Source of the DNA: Rutpela maculata
Lineage: Eukaryota > Arthropoda > Insecta > Coleoptera > Cerambycidae
DNA: 64,000 nt
Direction: 5' to 3'
Assembly (NCBI GenBank): GCA_936432065.2
Contig: OW386292.2
Coordinates: forward strand, 99,715,829-99,779,828
The notes under the pieces are model-generated. The model was not told where the DNA came from, searched no databases, and worked only from the letters and a program-made list of their open reading frames with translations. Of this stretch, positions 28,359-39,393 are shown piece after piece. The translations under genes and the position numbers were made by a program. Position 1 is the stretch's first letter. The number at the start of each line of letters is the position of its first letter.

Positions 28359-29863
28359 GACGCTATCAGTTTCTCGCGGTCCACAGCACGTGTCGCATCG
28401 TCGGAGCTCGATCACCAATTTTCATCTATTTGGGCATCATCCCACAACTTTACAACAATCTAATTATTACTCAAGCACGAAGAAACCCTTCTGCAATCGA
28501 TTTTACATCATTTAAACCTCGCTTCGGTACGTACAAGCTGATGAAGTCAATTTAAATCCTCATGCACGCCTGATATTGGAAATTTAGTTTATTGCACCAC
28601 GGTTAGGAGTTCCACCCACACCTTTTCAAGTTTATTCCACCACGGATTGACTGTCCCCAGCTCTCTCACCATTTTGGAAACGAAATCGTGTCACAGCAGG
28701 CTATGTACAGTAAATGTGCGGTTATTTAAACTCGTCTCGCGAGCGCGAACGTTAGGGAAGTTTGGCTATCTAGCTAGGTGTATTTAAACTTAATAGAAGG
28801 TATTATTCGACACGAAATTTTAATTTCTAAAGTGAATCCTTTTCTTTCCCCATCCTACCAGAGCTGGGCTAAACCCCCTCAGCTCCTAGGAGGACAAGCA
28901 GCCACAACAAATAAAATTCTAAAACGAGCATAGGGTCTTGCAACGTCTTATTTCTTTATCCTAAGTGAAATTTAAACTCAAGTGCCTTCAGGACAGGACA
29001 ATAAGGTAAAACTTTCACAAACATTAACCTGGGAAGCGGGGCCGTCAGCCTGCCAGCTCCAGTAACATTCAGTGTCTAGGTAGCGGGGCCATCTGCCTGC
29101 CGGCGCCTACAAACTAATTCAGAAATAGAGCTCTCTGCTGAGGTTCTAACAGGGACAGAGACACTTTGCTTTGCTAACCCTCTTCTAGGGAGTTCCAAGA
29201 GTGTAAAGTAGAGTCAGTGCAACCCCAAACTTTCATGGAGGCAGAGAAGCAGAGCAGCTCAGTGAATTTTTATGTACAATTTTCTTGCAGCTTTGAAGCA
29301 GAGTTCCAGTACTGCAAAAAAGGTGTGATCGCTTGTGTGGCGTAGATTAATTTAAGTACTAGCATTCACCAGGTCTAAGGAGCCTTGTAGAAGTAAATAA
29401 AGTTGATAAGTAGCACAAGCCGTCCCACTGAATGCACCACAGAATTTTGTAAAATTGCTTGTAACCTTTGAACTATGTAAAATTTCAACTGTCTGTAAAG
29501 TGATTATTTCGTTCTGACGTATGTGGAAAGCATCCCCGAAGAGCCCGCGCGGCTACCTACGTTATTAACGCAAATAAGTTTTTTCCACCAATCAACTGAT
29601 TGCGCCACACTAACATTTTCTCTGTGGTAACTTTCACTAAATTCATTCTCACGCGAGCTACGTTTCATTTCGAAAGTACAAGCATCCTCATAGGCCAACA
29701 CACGTTGCGCAACATCCACTTCAGCAGGGTACGAGTGAATTAATTTTCCTCGTACCCACGCACAAACATTCAACAAGCAAATCGCAAGGAATTCTGAACT
29801 TTCCAGTGTTTTCCGAAACCAACTTTCTCGGCTACAGTCTCCAAGTGCGGTCCGCGTTTCACG

Positions 29864-30384
29864 ATGTCGCGTACTAGCAGCAGCACGGACACTGTCCCCG
29901 AACACCTACATCAAGATTGGGAGAATCTAAACCAGGATCCAGCTTTGCGATTTTTTCTACGTGACTGGACTCCGAGCCTACAAACAACTGTCGTGTCGAG
30001 CCCACGCAGAAGGCAATTTTCTCCGCAAACCAACTCCGGGCTCAACGATGTCGACGCCGATGAAGAAGGGGAACCAGAAGCACGCGTCGGGCGATCTGGG
30101 AGGCCTGGAGGCCTGACCCCAACGACGAGGCCGCTCCACTCGAGCCACAGCGTACAGGAAAGCGCAGGTTCGAGTCAGACCGGTGCCACGCAGATGCCGC
30201 AAGGTATAAGCTTCGGGAGGCGGGTAAAAGTGGTGCACCATCCTAGCTACAGCGACGCGCCGCTACGAGAAGAGCACACCCAGGTACGAGACGTCGACGG
30301 GACTGCGCAAGCGCAGAGGCTCAACCCGGCGCTCTCACCATTACCTCACAACAACCCCCCAGCGTATTTCCCCCGCCGAAGACA
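29864..30384 (+). CDS. LTR-encoded Gag N-terminus (L6 copy)
   Basis: The frame MSRTSSSTDTVPEHLHQDW is open to the LTR end (about 173 codons) and stops soon after in the next LTR (30406). It matches the L1 copy and the start of element C. It is not followed by an internal region, so at best it encodes a truncated Gag. Confidence 0.55.
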
Positions 30385-30388
30385 ATAT
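30385..30388. repeat. ATAT junction between L6 and element C
   Basis: ATAT lies between two LTRs in the same orientation and forms the left target duplication of element C. The right copy is at 38016-38019. Confidence 0.85.
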
Positions 30389-32498
30389 TGTTATAGTCCG
30401 GCTTAAAATAAGGCCAGCCAATCAGAACGCTCCATTTCTCCCCAGCATAGTATAAATTAAATGGCAACTCTAAGACGCCATCAGTTTCTCGCGGTCCACA
30501 GCACGTGTCGCATCGTCGGAGCTCGATCACCAATTTTCATCTATTTGGGCATCATCCCACAACTTTACAACAATCTAATCATTACTCAAGCACGAAGAAA
30601 CCCTTCTGCAATCTATTTTACATCATTTAAACCTCGCTTCGTTACGTACAAGCTGATGAAGTCAATTTAAATCCTCATGCACGCCTGATATTGGAAATTT
30701 AGTTTATTGCACCACGGTTAGGAGTTCCACCCACACCTTTTCAAGTTTATTCCACCACGGATTGACTGTCCCCAGCTCTCTCACCATTTTGGAAACGAAA
30801 TCGTGTCACAGCAGGCTATGTACAGTAAATGTGCGGTTATTTAAACTCGTCTCGCGAGCGCGAACGTTAGGGAAGTTTGGCTATCTAGCTAGGTGCTATT
30901 TAAACTTAATAGAAGGTATTATTCGACACGAAATTTTAATTTCTAAAGTTAATCCTTTTCTTTCCCCATCCTACCAGAGCTGGGCTAAACCCCCTCAGCT
31001 CCTAGGAGGACAAGCAGCCAACAAATAAAATTCTAAACGAGCATAAGGTCTCGCAACGTCTTATTTCTTTACCCTAAGTGAAATTTAAACTAAAGTGCCT
31101 TCAGGACAGGACATTAAGGTAAAACTTTCACAAACATTAACCTGGGAAGCGGGGCTGTCAGCCTGCCAGCTCCAGTAACATTCAGTGTCTAGGTAGCGGG
31201 GCCATCTGCCTGCCGGCGCCTACAAACTAATTCAGAAATAGAACTCTCTGCTGAGGTTCTAACAGGGACAGAGACACTTTGCTTTGCTAGCCCTCTTCTA
31301 GGGAGTCCCAAGAGTGTAAAGTAGAGTCAGTGCAACCCAAACTTTCATGGAGGCAGAGAAGCAGAGCAGCTCAGTGAATTTTTATGTACTATTTTCTTGC
31401 AGCTTTGAAGCAGAGTTCCAGTACTGCAGAAAAGGTGTGATCGCTTGTGTGGCGTAGATTAATTTAAATACTAGCATTCACCAGGCCTAAGGAGCCCTGT
31501 AGAAGTAAATAAAGTTAATAAGTAGCACAAGCCATCCCACTGAATGCACCACAGAATTTTGTAAAATTGTCTGTAACCTTTGAACTATGTAAAATTTCAA
31601 CTGTCTGTAAAGTGATTATTTCGTTCTGACGTATGTGGAAAGCATCCCCGAAGAGCCCGCGCGGCTACCTACGTTATTAACGCAAATAAGTTTTTTCCAC
31701 CAATCAGCTGATTGCGCCACACTAACATTTTCTCTGTGGTAACTTTCACTAAAATCACTCTCACGCGAGCTATGTTTCATTTCGAAAGTACAAGCACCCT
31801 CACAAGCCAACACACGTTGCACAACATCCACTTCAGCAGGGTACGAGTGAATTAATTTTCCTCGTACCCACGCACAGACATTCAACAAGCTCAAATCGTA
31901 AGGAACTCTGAACTTTCCAGTGTTTTTTCGAAACCAACTTTCTCGGCTACAGTCTCCAAGTGCGGTCCGCGTTTCACGATGTCGCGTACTAGCAGCAGCA
32001 CGGATACTGTCCCCGAACACCTACATCAGTATTGGGAGAATCTAAACCAGGATCCAGCTTTGCGATTCTTTCTACGTGACTGGACTCCGAGCCTACAAAC
32101 AACTGTCGTGTCGAGCCCACGCAGAAGGCAATTTTCTCCGCAAACCAACTCCGGGCTCAACGATGTCGACGCCGATGAAGAAGGGGAACCAGAAGCACGC
32201 GTCGGGCGATCTGGGAGGCCTGGAGGCCTGACCCCAACGACGAGGCCGCTCCACTCGAGCCACAGCGTACAGGAAAGCGCAGGTTCGAGTCAGACCGGTG
32301 CCACGCAGATGCCGCAAGGTATAAGCTTCGGGAGGAGGGTAAAAGTGGTGCACCATCCTAGCTACAGCGACGCGCCGCTACGAGAAGAGCACACCCAGGT
32401 ACGAGACGTCGACGGGACTGCGCAAGCGCAGAGGCTCAACCCGGCGCTCTCAGCATTACCTCACAACAACCCCCCAGCGTTTTTTCCCGCCGAAGACA
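30389..32498 (+). repeat. LTR L7 (5' LTR of element C)
   Basis: It is 2110 bp from TGTTATAG to GAAGACA. It has a good promoter, AATAAA at about 31023 and about 31510, and the Gag start at 31979. One C is missing near 32488 compared with L8, which shifts the Gag frame. Confidence 0.93.
30451..30485 (+). promoter_or_regulatory. Core promoter of element C
   Basis: TATAAATT begins at 30451 and TCAGT has its A at 30483, 32 bases downstream. The same pair occurs in L8 (35975 and 36007), L9 (38081 and 38113) and L10 (45555 and 45597). The probable start site is about 95 bases into the LTR. Confidence 0.7.
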
Positions 32499-34812
32499 TG
32501 GCTCCCAACTCAAGGGGCATTCGAATCAAGCGACCCAGCCGGCACAATACCCCCCCAGGAGGGAATCAGACAGAATTTCACTACCAAATGTACATGCACC
32601 TGATGATGCGTACATTCAGATCGAAAGGAGGACTGTTACATACATGGACGTTCAGTATGTACCAGAGGAAGCTACCTATGACAGGAGACATCGTTCTGGA
32701 ACGAACCAGGACACACACCCAACACGTGACATTTCTCAGAGGCACGAAAACCGAAGAATGTCAAATGCACAGAATGACTTTCTGGGACTTCAAGATGAAA
32801 CCCCGTGGCGCCCAACCAAAGAACAAACCTTTTATGCAGAGATGTTCCAAAATGCATTACAAATTTTTGGGGAAACCATACGTGAGACTGTACACAACAA
32901 AAACAGAAAACTTGACCAGGCCGTGGCGCAAGCGTTTCAGAGTGTTTCACCAGTGAGTTCAAGTGATAGAGTACGAACAAGTGCAACAATGAGTGTTCAA
33001 AGACAACAAAACTTACCGCCATATCCGTGTAGGAACTGTGGTGCGATGCATTTTATGCGGGAGTGTCCCCAAAATCGACCGGCAGCGTCAGAACAATTAT
33101 CGTCTGCGCCGCCGCGAGCAATTTTACCTAATTACAATATGCCCGTGAGTACGAACAATTCGCGTGCCTCACCAGCGGCTATCAACACTACAGACATTGT
33201 AGAACAACAACCTGAAGAGGAAACGCGGCTCCCTCGAGTGCGTGTTAAATTCAATGGGATCGATGTGTGGGCAGTATTGGACACGGGCGTGAACTACACG
33301 ATCGTGAACCAACGATTACTAGAACCTGCGCAGATGCCGGAAGCTACTCAGGAAGTGCGCCTTGCCGACGGACATGTTGGTACGGCCAACGGGCCGGCTA
33401 GATTCCCAATATACATTAGCGGACATCCAACTTTAGTGACGGCTTATGTTCTTCAGGACATGCACGAAGATATCCTGTTGGGAATACGATGGATGCAAGA
33501 AGAACAAGTTATTATGGACTACGTTACACGAACAATTACTCATGGCACGGGAGAGCGCCATCGCACCGCCATGGTGTACGCAAACAGCACAGAGCTAGCT
33601 GAGCTGAAGGAACCCCCCGTTCCACCCAGCAATGAGCCTGCCTTGCCTCTGAGAGATCAAGCAATGGCCACGGGAACCAAACCCAAATCAATACCGGCGC
33701 CTCCGCCTGACGTGGAAGATCTGCCACCATTATGCAACATGAACATCGCTGTTCCCAGCGATACAGGAAGGAGGGAACGCGTTTTGCAAGGAAGCAACCG
33801 TTCCGTAATCAAGCCTATGCGATTACCACTGTATCGTGCCCCGGCGGCAGAGATGTCCACTTCAAGACCCAATTTGGCACCAAGTCGACGAGTTCCGTTG
33901 GCGCTCACTAAGCCGGCATCTATGCCGAGGTTAGAACTTGCGGATACGCTCCGAGGGAGAATAATCCAAATTCAACGACATAGTCCGGAGTTCAGGAACC
34001 TAATACTGACCTGGAAAAGGGCACAAACGGCGGATCCCGAGACTCTCTCCTATTGGAAGCAGGATCTTCGCCGGGACTACACATTACACAGCGACTTATT
34101 ATGGTATACCCGAAACGATCGTCGTGCATTGGTAGTGCCTTATCAGCTGAGGAGCGAGGTGATCGACGAGCATCGGCACCTGGCAGATACGCTGCGATAC
34201 TCTGAGGTGACAGACATAATACGGGAAAAGTATTATTGGCCTGCCATGGCCGCAGGCATCAGATCACGACTGCGGGCTGTGAATCACACCCCCAAACAAT
34301 GTGTTCCTCCCCCAGTGGAGAAGCATGAACGCTATTCTCAAACACGTCCCCCTGAACGTTCGGAAAGCAAACTTTCAAGTGCTTCGCCTAGAGGAAAACC
34401 CCCGGATAGTGCGCCCACGTCCAGCGATCGAGTTCGTACTGACATTTTATCCAATTCCCCAGGAAGTGCGCAGAAAACACAGACTTCCATGCGAACTTCC
34501 AAAGACGCGAGTGCGGCCCTGCCTGGAAGAAAGGACGCCACACCCCGGCAAGGTTTTATGATGAGTCCCCCCATTCGGATACAGCACTGCGCCACCGATG
34601 ACAGCCTGCTGTCCGACAATTATGAAAGCGTGAGCGTGAGTACCGGTTCCGGGTCACCGCCACCCCTCACGGCGAACGAACGTTGGATGTTGCAACGCCC
34701 TAGGTTTCTAGCAACCAAGATGGAACAGCCGACACTCCAGCACCCCACTTCAACCTCGCCACCCCAGCGCCGTGGAGCGGGCGCGCGTCAACCAGCGGTC
34801 CGAGGACGGTAA
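31979..34812 (+). pseudogene. Gag-protease-H2C2 frame of element C (one frameshift)
   Basis: The frame starts in the LTR (31979). It is shifted once near 32486, where a C is missing, and is then open to 34812; the downstream open part contains 722 codons from 32644. Visible parts: LTR-encoded N-terminus; a Gag segment homologous to A/B (QDETPWRPTKEQ) but without the main capsid core; a zinc knuckle CRNCGAMHFMREC with spacing CX2CX3HX4C; aspartic protease VLDTGVN; then, with RT and RNase H absent, a segment homologous to the start of the A/B integrase (YYWPAM) in which the second His and the CC pair of the zinc finger are lost; then a Ser/Pro-rich tail shared only with element G (IRIQHCATDDSLL). 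Except for the single shift the frame is clean. Confidence 0.8.
32499..32518 (+). other. Primer-binding site of element C
   Basis: TGGCTCCCAACTCAAGGGGC directly follows the LTR. It differs from the A/B site at two bases and has the usual TGG start. Confidence 0.75.
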
Positions 34813-35912
34813 AGAACCGATCAATCCTTTGGATAACCAACTCCATTAATTTCATTTATCGGCATTCGCCAACATTTTATTTTACATTTTGTCCCTGCAA
34901 AGGGAAATATTTATTCCAAACCATTTTACTCTACATTTTATCCATATTATCTTAATCACTACAAGTAACCAACTACTTAACCATTTATTTTTCGGTGCAA
35001 CAGGCATTGCTGCTACACCTAAAATTTTATTTTCCTCCAGGAGGGATTGCTCCTGTCATTTTAAAGTATTTTATTAATCACCAGCATCAACCATTATTTT
35101 CTAACTTCACCCTGTATAAGGTGAAAATTTTATTATCACCATCTGAGTATTCCAATACTTACCTTCACACTTACCTTATTACTGGCCAATTTACTTCAAT
35201 TCGTCAAATCCGCCAGTAACTTCTGCCACAAATTTCATTTCAATCTCATCTCTCGAGTTCCAGCAGAAACCCTGCTGCGAGCTTCAGTCCTCTCAACACT
35301 TCAGTTAACTTCTGTGCAAGTATGAACACTTGTACATTTCACCCCTCCGTGTGTACGAGTCCGACTTGGGCCAGTGATCTGCCAAGTTGACGTTCAACAG
35401 TCCTGTCGTGGGATGGGCCAAACCCTGCCCCATGATTCTACGAAAGGGCCAACAATCCCGTCGAGGTTCAGGTTGGAGATGTCTTGCCTCCGAAGGGCAA
35501 CTTGTGACCACTTCGAACACAACCCGGATGAAGACAACGACACGCGTTTTGCATTGTAACTTCCGAAATTATTTACTTTCTGTGCCACTAATTATTTAAG
35601 TAAAGTGCCTTATGTACTAGAATTATATTGCCATATATTACCACATGTTTTGTACTGACAAATATTTAGCTGCGCCCAGACAGGTAAAATATTTAACTTA
35701 AATTTTAAGGTAGATTTTGTATCATATGATAGCCAAAATTCGCCAGTCGTATCGAAAATTAGTACGGTCAATTTTAACCAAGAAAATTTTCAAACTTCCA
35801 AAAATTTCATTAGTCCGGTCAACATTTCTCCAAAATTAGTCCGGTCAAATTTTCATTCAATTTCTCTTCTCATTTTCTACACTCCCGAAATTTTGCCTTC
35901 CCGGCAGGGTGG
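34813..35912 (+). other. 3' noncoding region of element C with hairpins
   Basis: It holds stem-loops such as ATCC/GGAT (34827-34837), CCCT/AGGG (about 34893-34904), CAG/CTG with loop GCATTG (about 35001-35012), AGGAG/CTCCT (35039-35054), AGTATT/AATACT (about 35146-35159) and an 8-bp TTACTGGC/GCCAGTAA stem. They are followed by the conserved ~300-bp block (about 35260-35545) and a G-rich end (GGCAGGGTGG) before the LTR, a weak polypurine tract. The opposite-strand 71-codon frame (35305-35520) is open. Confidence 0.8.
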
Positions 35913-38015
35913 TGTTATAGTCCGGCTTAAAATAAGGCCAGCCAATCAGAACGCTCCATTTCTCCCCAGCATAGTATAAATTAAATGGCAACTCTAAGAC
36001 GCCATCAGTTTCTCGCGGTCCACAGCACGTGTCGCATCGTCGGAGCTCGATCACCAATTTTCATCTATTTGGGCATCATCCCACAACTTTACAACAATCT
36101 AATCATTACTCAAGCACGAAGAAACCCTTCTGCAATCTATTTTACATCATTTAAACCTCGCTTTGTTACGTACAAGCTGATGAAGTCAATTTAAATCCTC
36201 ATGCACGCCTGATATTGGAAATTTAGTTTATTGCACCACGGTTAGGAGTTCCACCCACACCTTTTCAAGTTTATTCCACCACGGATTGACTGTCCCCAGC
36301 TCTCTCACCATTTTGGAAACGAAATCGTGTCACAGCAGGCTATGTACAGTAAATGTGTGGTTATTTAAACTCGTCTCGCGAGCGCGAACGTTAGGGAAGT
36401 TTGGCTATCTAGCTAGGTGCTATTTAAACTTAATAGAAGGTATTATTCGACACGAAATTTTAATTTCTAAAGTGAATCCTTTTCTTTCCCCATCCTACCA
36501 GAGCAGGGCTAAACCCCCTCAGCTCCTAGGAGGACAAGCAGCCAACAAATAAAATTCTAACCGAGCATAAGGTCTCGCAACGTCTTATTTCTTTATCCTA
36601 AGTGAAATTTAAACTAAAGTGCCTTCAGGACAGGACATTAAGGTAAAACTTTCACAAACATTAACCTGGGAAGCGGGGCCGTCAGCCTGCCAGCTCCAGT
36701 AACATTCAGTGTCTAGGTAGCGGGGCCATCTGCCTGCCGGCGCCTACAAACTAATTCAGAAATAGAACTCTCTGCTGAGGTTCTAACAGGGACAGAGACA
36801 CTTTGCTTTGCTAGCCCTCTTCTAGGGAGTCCCAAGAGTGTAAAGTAGAGTCAGTGCAACCCAAACTTTCATGGAGGCAGAGAAGCAGAGCAGCTCAGTG
36901 AATTTTTATGTACTATTTTCTTCCAGCTTTGAAGCAGAGTTCCAGTACTGCAGAAAAGGTGTGATCGCTTGTGTGGCGTAGATTAATTTAAATACTAGCA
37001 TTCACCAGGCCTAAGGAGCCCTGTAGAAGTAAATAAAGTTAATAAGTAGCACAAGCCATCCCACTGAATGCACCACAGAATTTTGTAAAATTGTCTGTAA
37101 CCTTTGAACTATGTAAAATTTCAACTGTCTGTAAAGTGATTATTTCGTTCTGACGTATGTGGAAAGCATCCCCGAAGAGCCCGCGCGGCTACCTACGTTA
37201 TTAACGCAAATAAGTTTTTTCCACCAATCAGCTGATTGCGCCAAACTAACATTTTCTCTGTGGTAACTTTCACTAAAATCACTCTCACGCGAGCTACGTT
37301 TCATTTCGAAAGTACAAGCACCCTCACAAGCCAACACACGTTGCACAACATCCACTTCAGCAGGGTACGAGTGAATTAATTTTCCTCGTACCCACGCACA
37401 GACATTCAACAAGCTCAAATCGCAAGGAACTCTGAACTTTCCAGTGTTTTTTCGAAACCAACTTTCTCGGCTACAGTCTCCAAGTGCGGTCCGCGTTTCA
37501 CGATGTCGCGTACTAGCAGCAGCACGGACACTGTCCCCGAACACCTACATCAGGATTGGGAGAATCTAAACCAGGATCCAGCTTTGCGATTCTTTCTACG
37601 TGACTGGACTCCGAGCCTACAAACAACTGTCGTGTCGAGCCCACGCAGAAGGCAATTTTCTCCGCAAACCAACTCCGGGCTCAACGATGTCGACGCCGAT
37701 GAAGAAGGGGAACCAGAAGCACGCGTCGGGCGATCTGGGAGGCCTGACCCCAACGACGAGGCCGCTCCACTCGAGACACAGCGTACAGGAAAGCGCAGGT
37801 TCGAGTCAGACCGGTTCCACGCAGATGCCGCAAGGTATAAGCTTCGGGAGGAGGGTAAAAGTGGTGCACCATCCTAGCTACAGCGACGCGCCGCTACGAG
37901 AAGAGCACACCCAGGTATGAGACGTCGACGGGACTGCGCAAGCGCAGAGGCTCAACCCGGCGCTCTCACCATTACCTCACAACAACCCCCCAGCGTTTTT
38001 TCCCCGCCGAAGACA
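35913..38015 (+). repeat. LTR L8 (3' LTR of element C)
   Basis: It is 2103 bp. It shares with L10 the loss of one GGAGGCCT unit inside the Gag N-terminal frame (about 37740), which L1, L6 and L7 retain. The frame starting at 37503 is therefore shifted. Confidence 0.92.
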
Positions 38016-38019
38016 ATAT
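38016..38019. repeat. ATAT junction between element C and L9
   Basis: ATAT is followed by another LTR start in the same orientation. It is the right target duplication of element C. Confidence 0.85.
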
Positions 38020-38402
38020 TGTTATAGTCCGGCTGAAATTAAGCCAGCCAATCAGAATGCAGCATTTCCCCTAAGCGAAGTATAAATTAAATTGCGACAC
38101 TGAGACGCTATCAGTCATTCGCAGTGCACCATCCGCGTCACTTCGTGGCTCGATCATCCATTTTAAACTTCAATTTTCAAGATCAGTCATTCGCAGTGCA
38201 CTCTCCACGTCGCTTCGGGGCTCGATCACCCATTTTAAACTTCTTTTCTGTCACCGAGGGGGCCCGCAGCGGTAACCCCAGCTGACCAGCAATTATTCTA
38301 CCACCGAGGGAACTCTCTGCAGTAATCCCAGTTGGTCCATCAACTTTTAAATCGTTATCATACAGACTGATGAAGTCCTCTACACCAGCTTCTACAGCTC
38401 GG
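38020..38402 (+). repeat. LTR L9, 5' part only
   Basis: It starts TGTTATAGTCC with TATAAATT at 38081 and TCAGT at 38111. It belongs to a third LTR variant shared with L11. Like A/B and unlike L1/L6/L7/L8, it contains two modules with CACCGAGGG and an AACCCCAG- or AATCCCAG-like motif (about 38255-38340). It stops abruptly where the Polinton-like fragment begins. Confidence 0.8.
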
Positions 38403-38735
38403 ACAACATATACCGGGCTTCCGCACTGCTGATACCTGTTCCCCGCCCATGTCATAACGGACTTCGTCAAAAAGAAATGCTAGTGCATTATTAGAGAGAT
38501 AACACTTTTTTGTAACATCACTGGGGGTAAATTTTCCCTCGATATATATGTAGCTGTCAGAAATGTCTAATATGAGATCTTGAAACTGTACAGGAATACG
38601 TACTTCATCGGAATTTTTATATGACGGCGAGCCATAGGCTTTATAGGTGTGTTCGTGTAAGCTGACGAGTGAGTTATCAAACACTGGCTCGTCAAACACC
38701 TCTAATTTTTCACTTGTGGTCGTAGCGACAGACAT
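38403..38735 (-). pseudogene. Capsid-like protein, N-terminal fragment
   Basis: The start MSVATTTSEKLEVFDEPVF is followed by YGSPSYKNSDEVRIPVQFQD, a segment rich in short beta-strand-like runs, and then NNALAFLFDEVRYDMGG. The frame is cut by the junction with LTR L9 after about 110 codons. In my memory similar proteins of insect genomes accompany Polinton-like genes and are thought to be jelly-roll capsid proteins. That assignment is an inference; only the beta-rich character and the context are visible here. The order next to the other virion genes fits a major structural protein. Confidence 0.5.
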
Positions 38736-38736
38736 C

Positions 38737-38928
38737 TTAATAATGATATTCGTGTGTTTTTAAACCAAGTGATTGGAGAAAAATGTAATCTTGAGGCGTC
38801 AATCTATCCTCTGCGGCTTTTGCAGGTGGAATGGTTCGTTCGTCACGCGTCGTGCCACTTGTAACCTCCTCACCTAATTGACGTATAGGCCATGGGCGGC
38901 GTCGCTGTCGGCTAAAACGGAAACCCAT
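38737..38928 (-). CDS. Small basic protein of the Polinton-like element
   Basis: This is a 63-codon frame, one base upstream of the capsid-like gene. It starts MGFRFSRQRRRPW with an Arg-rich N-terminus and ends with a LTPQDYIFLQSLGL segment. The function is not recognised. Tight spacing suggests co-expression with the following gene. Compact basic proteins of related viruses can bind DNA in virions, but nothing in the sequence proves this here. Confidence 0.45.
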   Translation of the reverse strand: MGFRFSRQRRRPWPIRQLGEEVTSGTTRDERTIPPAKAAEDRLTPQDYIFLQSLGLKTHEYHY

Positions 38929-39393
38929 TGGTATATTTTAAGATATTATTATATATAAGATATATTTTCAGACTGTTTTATAATCAATGAACTTTAAACT
39001 CAATTATCCCAAAATGCTTGAAGTATTACTTGTGTCCTCTTTTAAACCCTTTAATTGTGATTTTACTGATGGTTAGAAATCGCTTGCAATATGGAAAGGA
39101 AATAATAATGAAGTGCATTTAAATTTTACTTAGAAACCAATGAGTACTGTAGCTTAGGGCGTCATAAACATGAAAAAAAAAACGATAAAAATCGGCTGCC
39201 CATTAAACTTTTGGGTGAGAGGCAAGGGGTTAATAATGGTTATTTGAAAATATCTTGAAAAATACGAATTTAGCAAAAAAAACAATTAAATATACAATTT
39301 GAAGCTTATAAAATTATCTTGAATTTAAGACTAGTCCCGTCAAATTTGGTCAAAAATTGATCGAGATATGGTATTGGTATGCAGTCAAGGATG
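38929..39393. other. AT-rich spacer in the Polinton-like fragment
   Basis: There is no supported frame in these 465 bases. It is AT-rich with several A runs. It could hold the 3' end of the leftward 247-codon gene and the promoter of the two genes further left, which cannot be told from sequence alone. Confidence 0.4.

Larger units (their letters stand above)
23604..30384 (+). repeat. LTR L6, split by LINEs D and E
   Basis: The LTR is present in three parts: 23604-23691, 25884-25895 (also the E target duplication) and 28359-30384. Joined, the parts match L7. It keeps a TATAAAT box at 23666 but the initiator is separated from it by the two LINEs. It ends GAAGACA and is followed by ATAT. No internal region belongs to it, so it is a solo LTR or one end of an element whose rest was lost. 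Confidence 0.88.
30389..38015 (+). mobile_element. Element C: RT-less, non-autonomous Gypsy element
   Basis: The element is 7627 bp with LTRs L7 (30389-32498) and L8 (35913-38015), a primer-binding site, a gag-PR-H2C2 reading frame and the structured 3' noncoding region, flanked by ATAT. It lacks reverse transcriptase, RNase H and the integrase catalytic core. The termini, promoter and 3' region match those of A/B, so it could have been mobilised in trans. L7 and L8 differ by an 8-bp indel, which is unusual for the two ends of one insertion. Confidence 0.9.
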
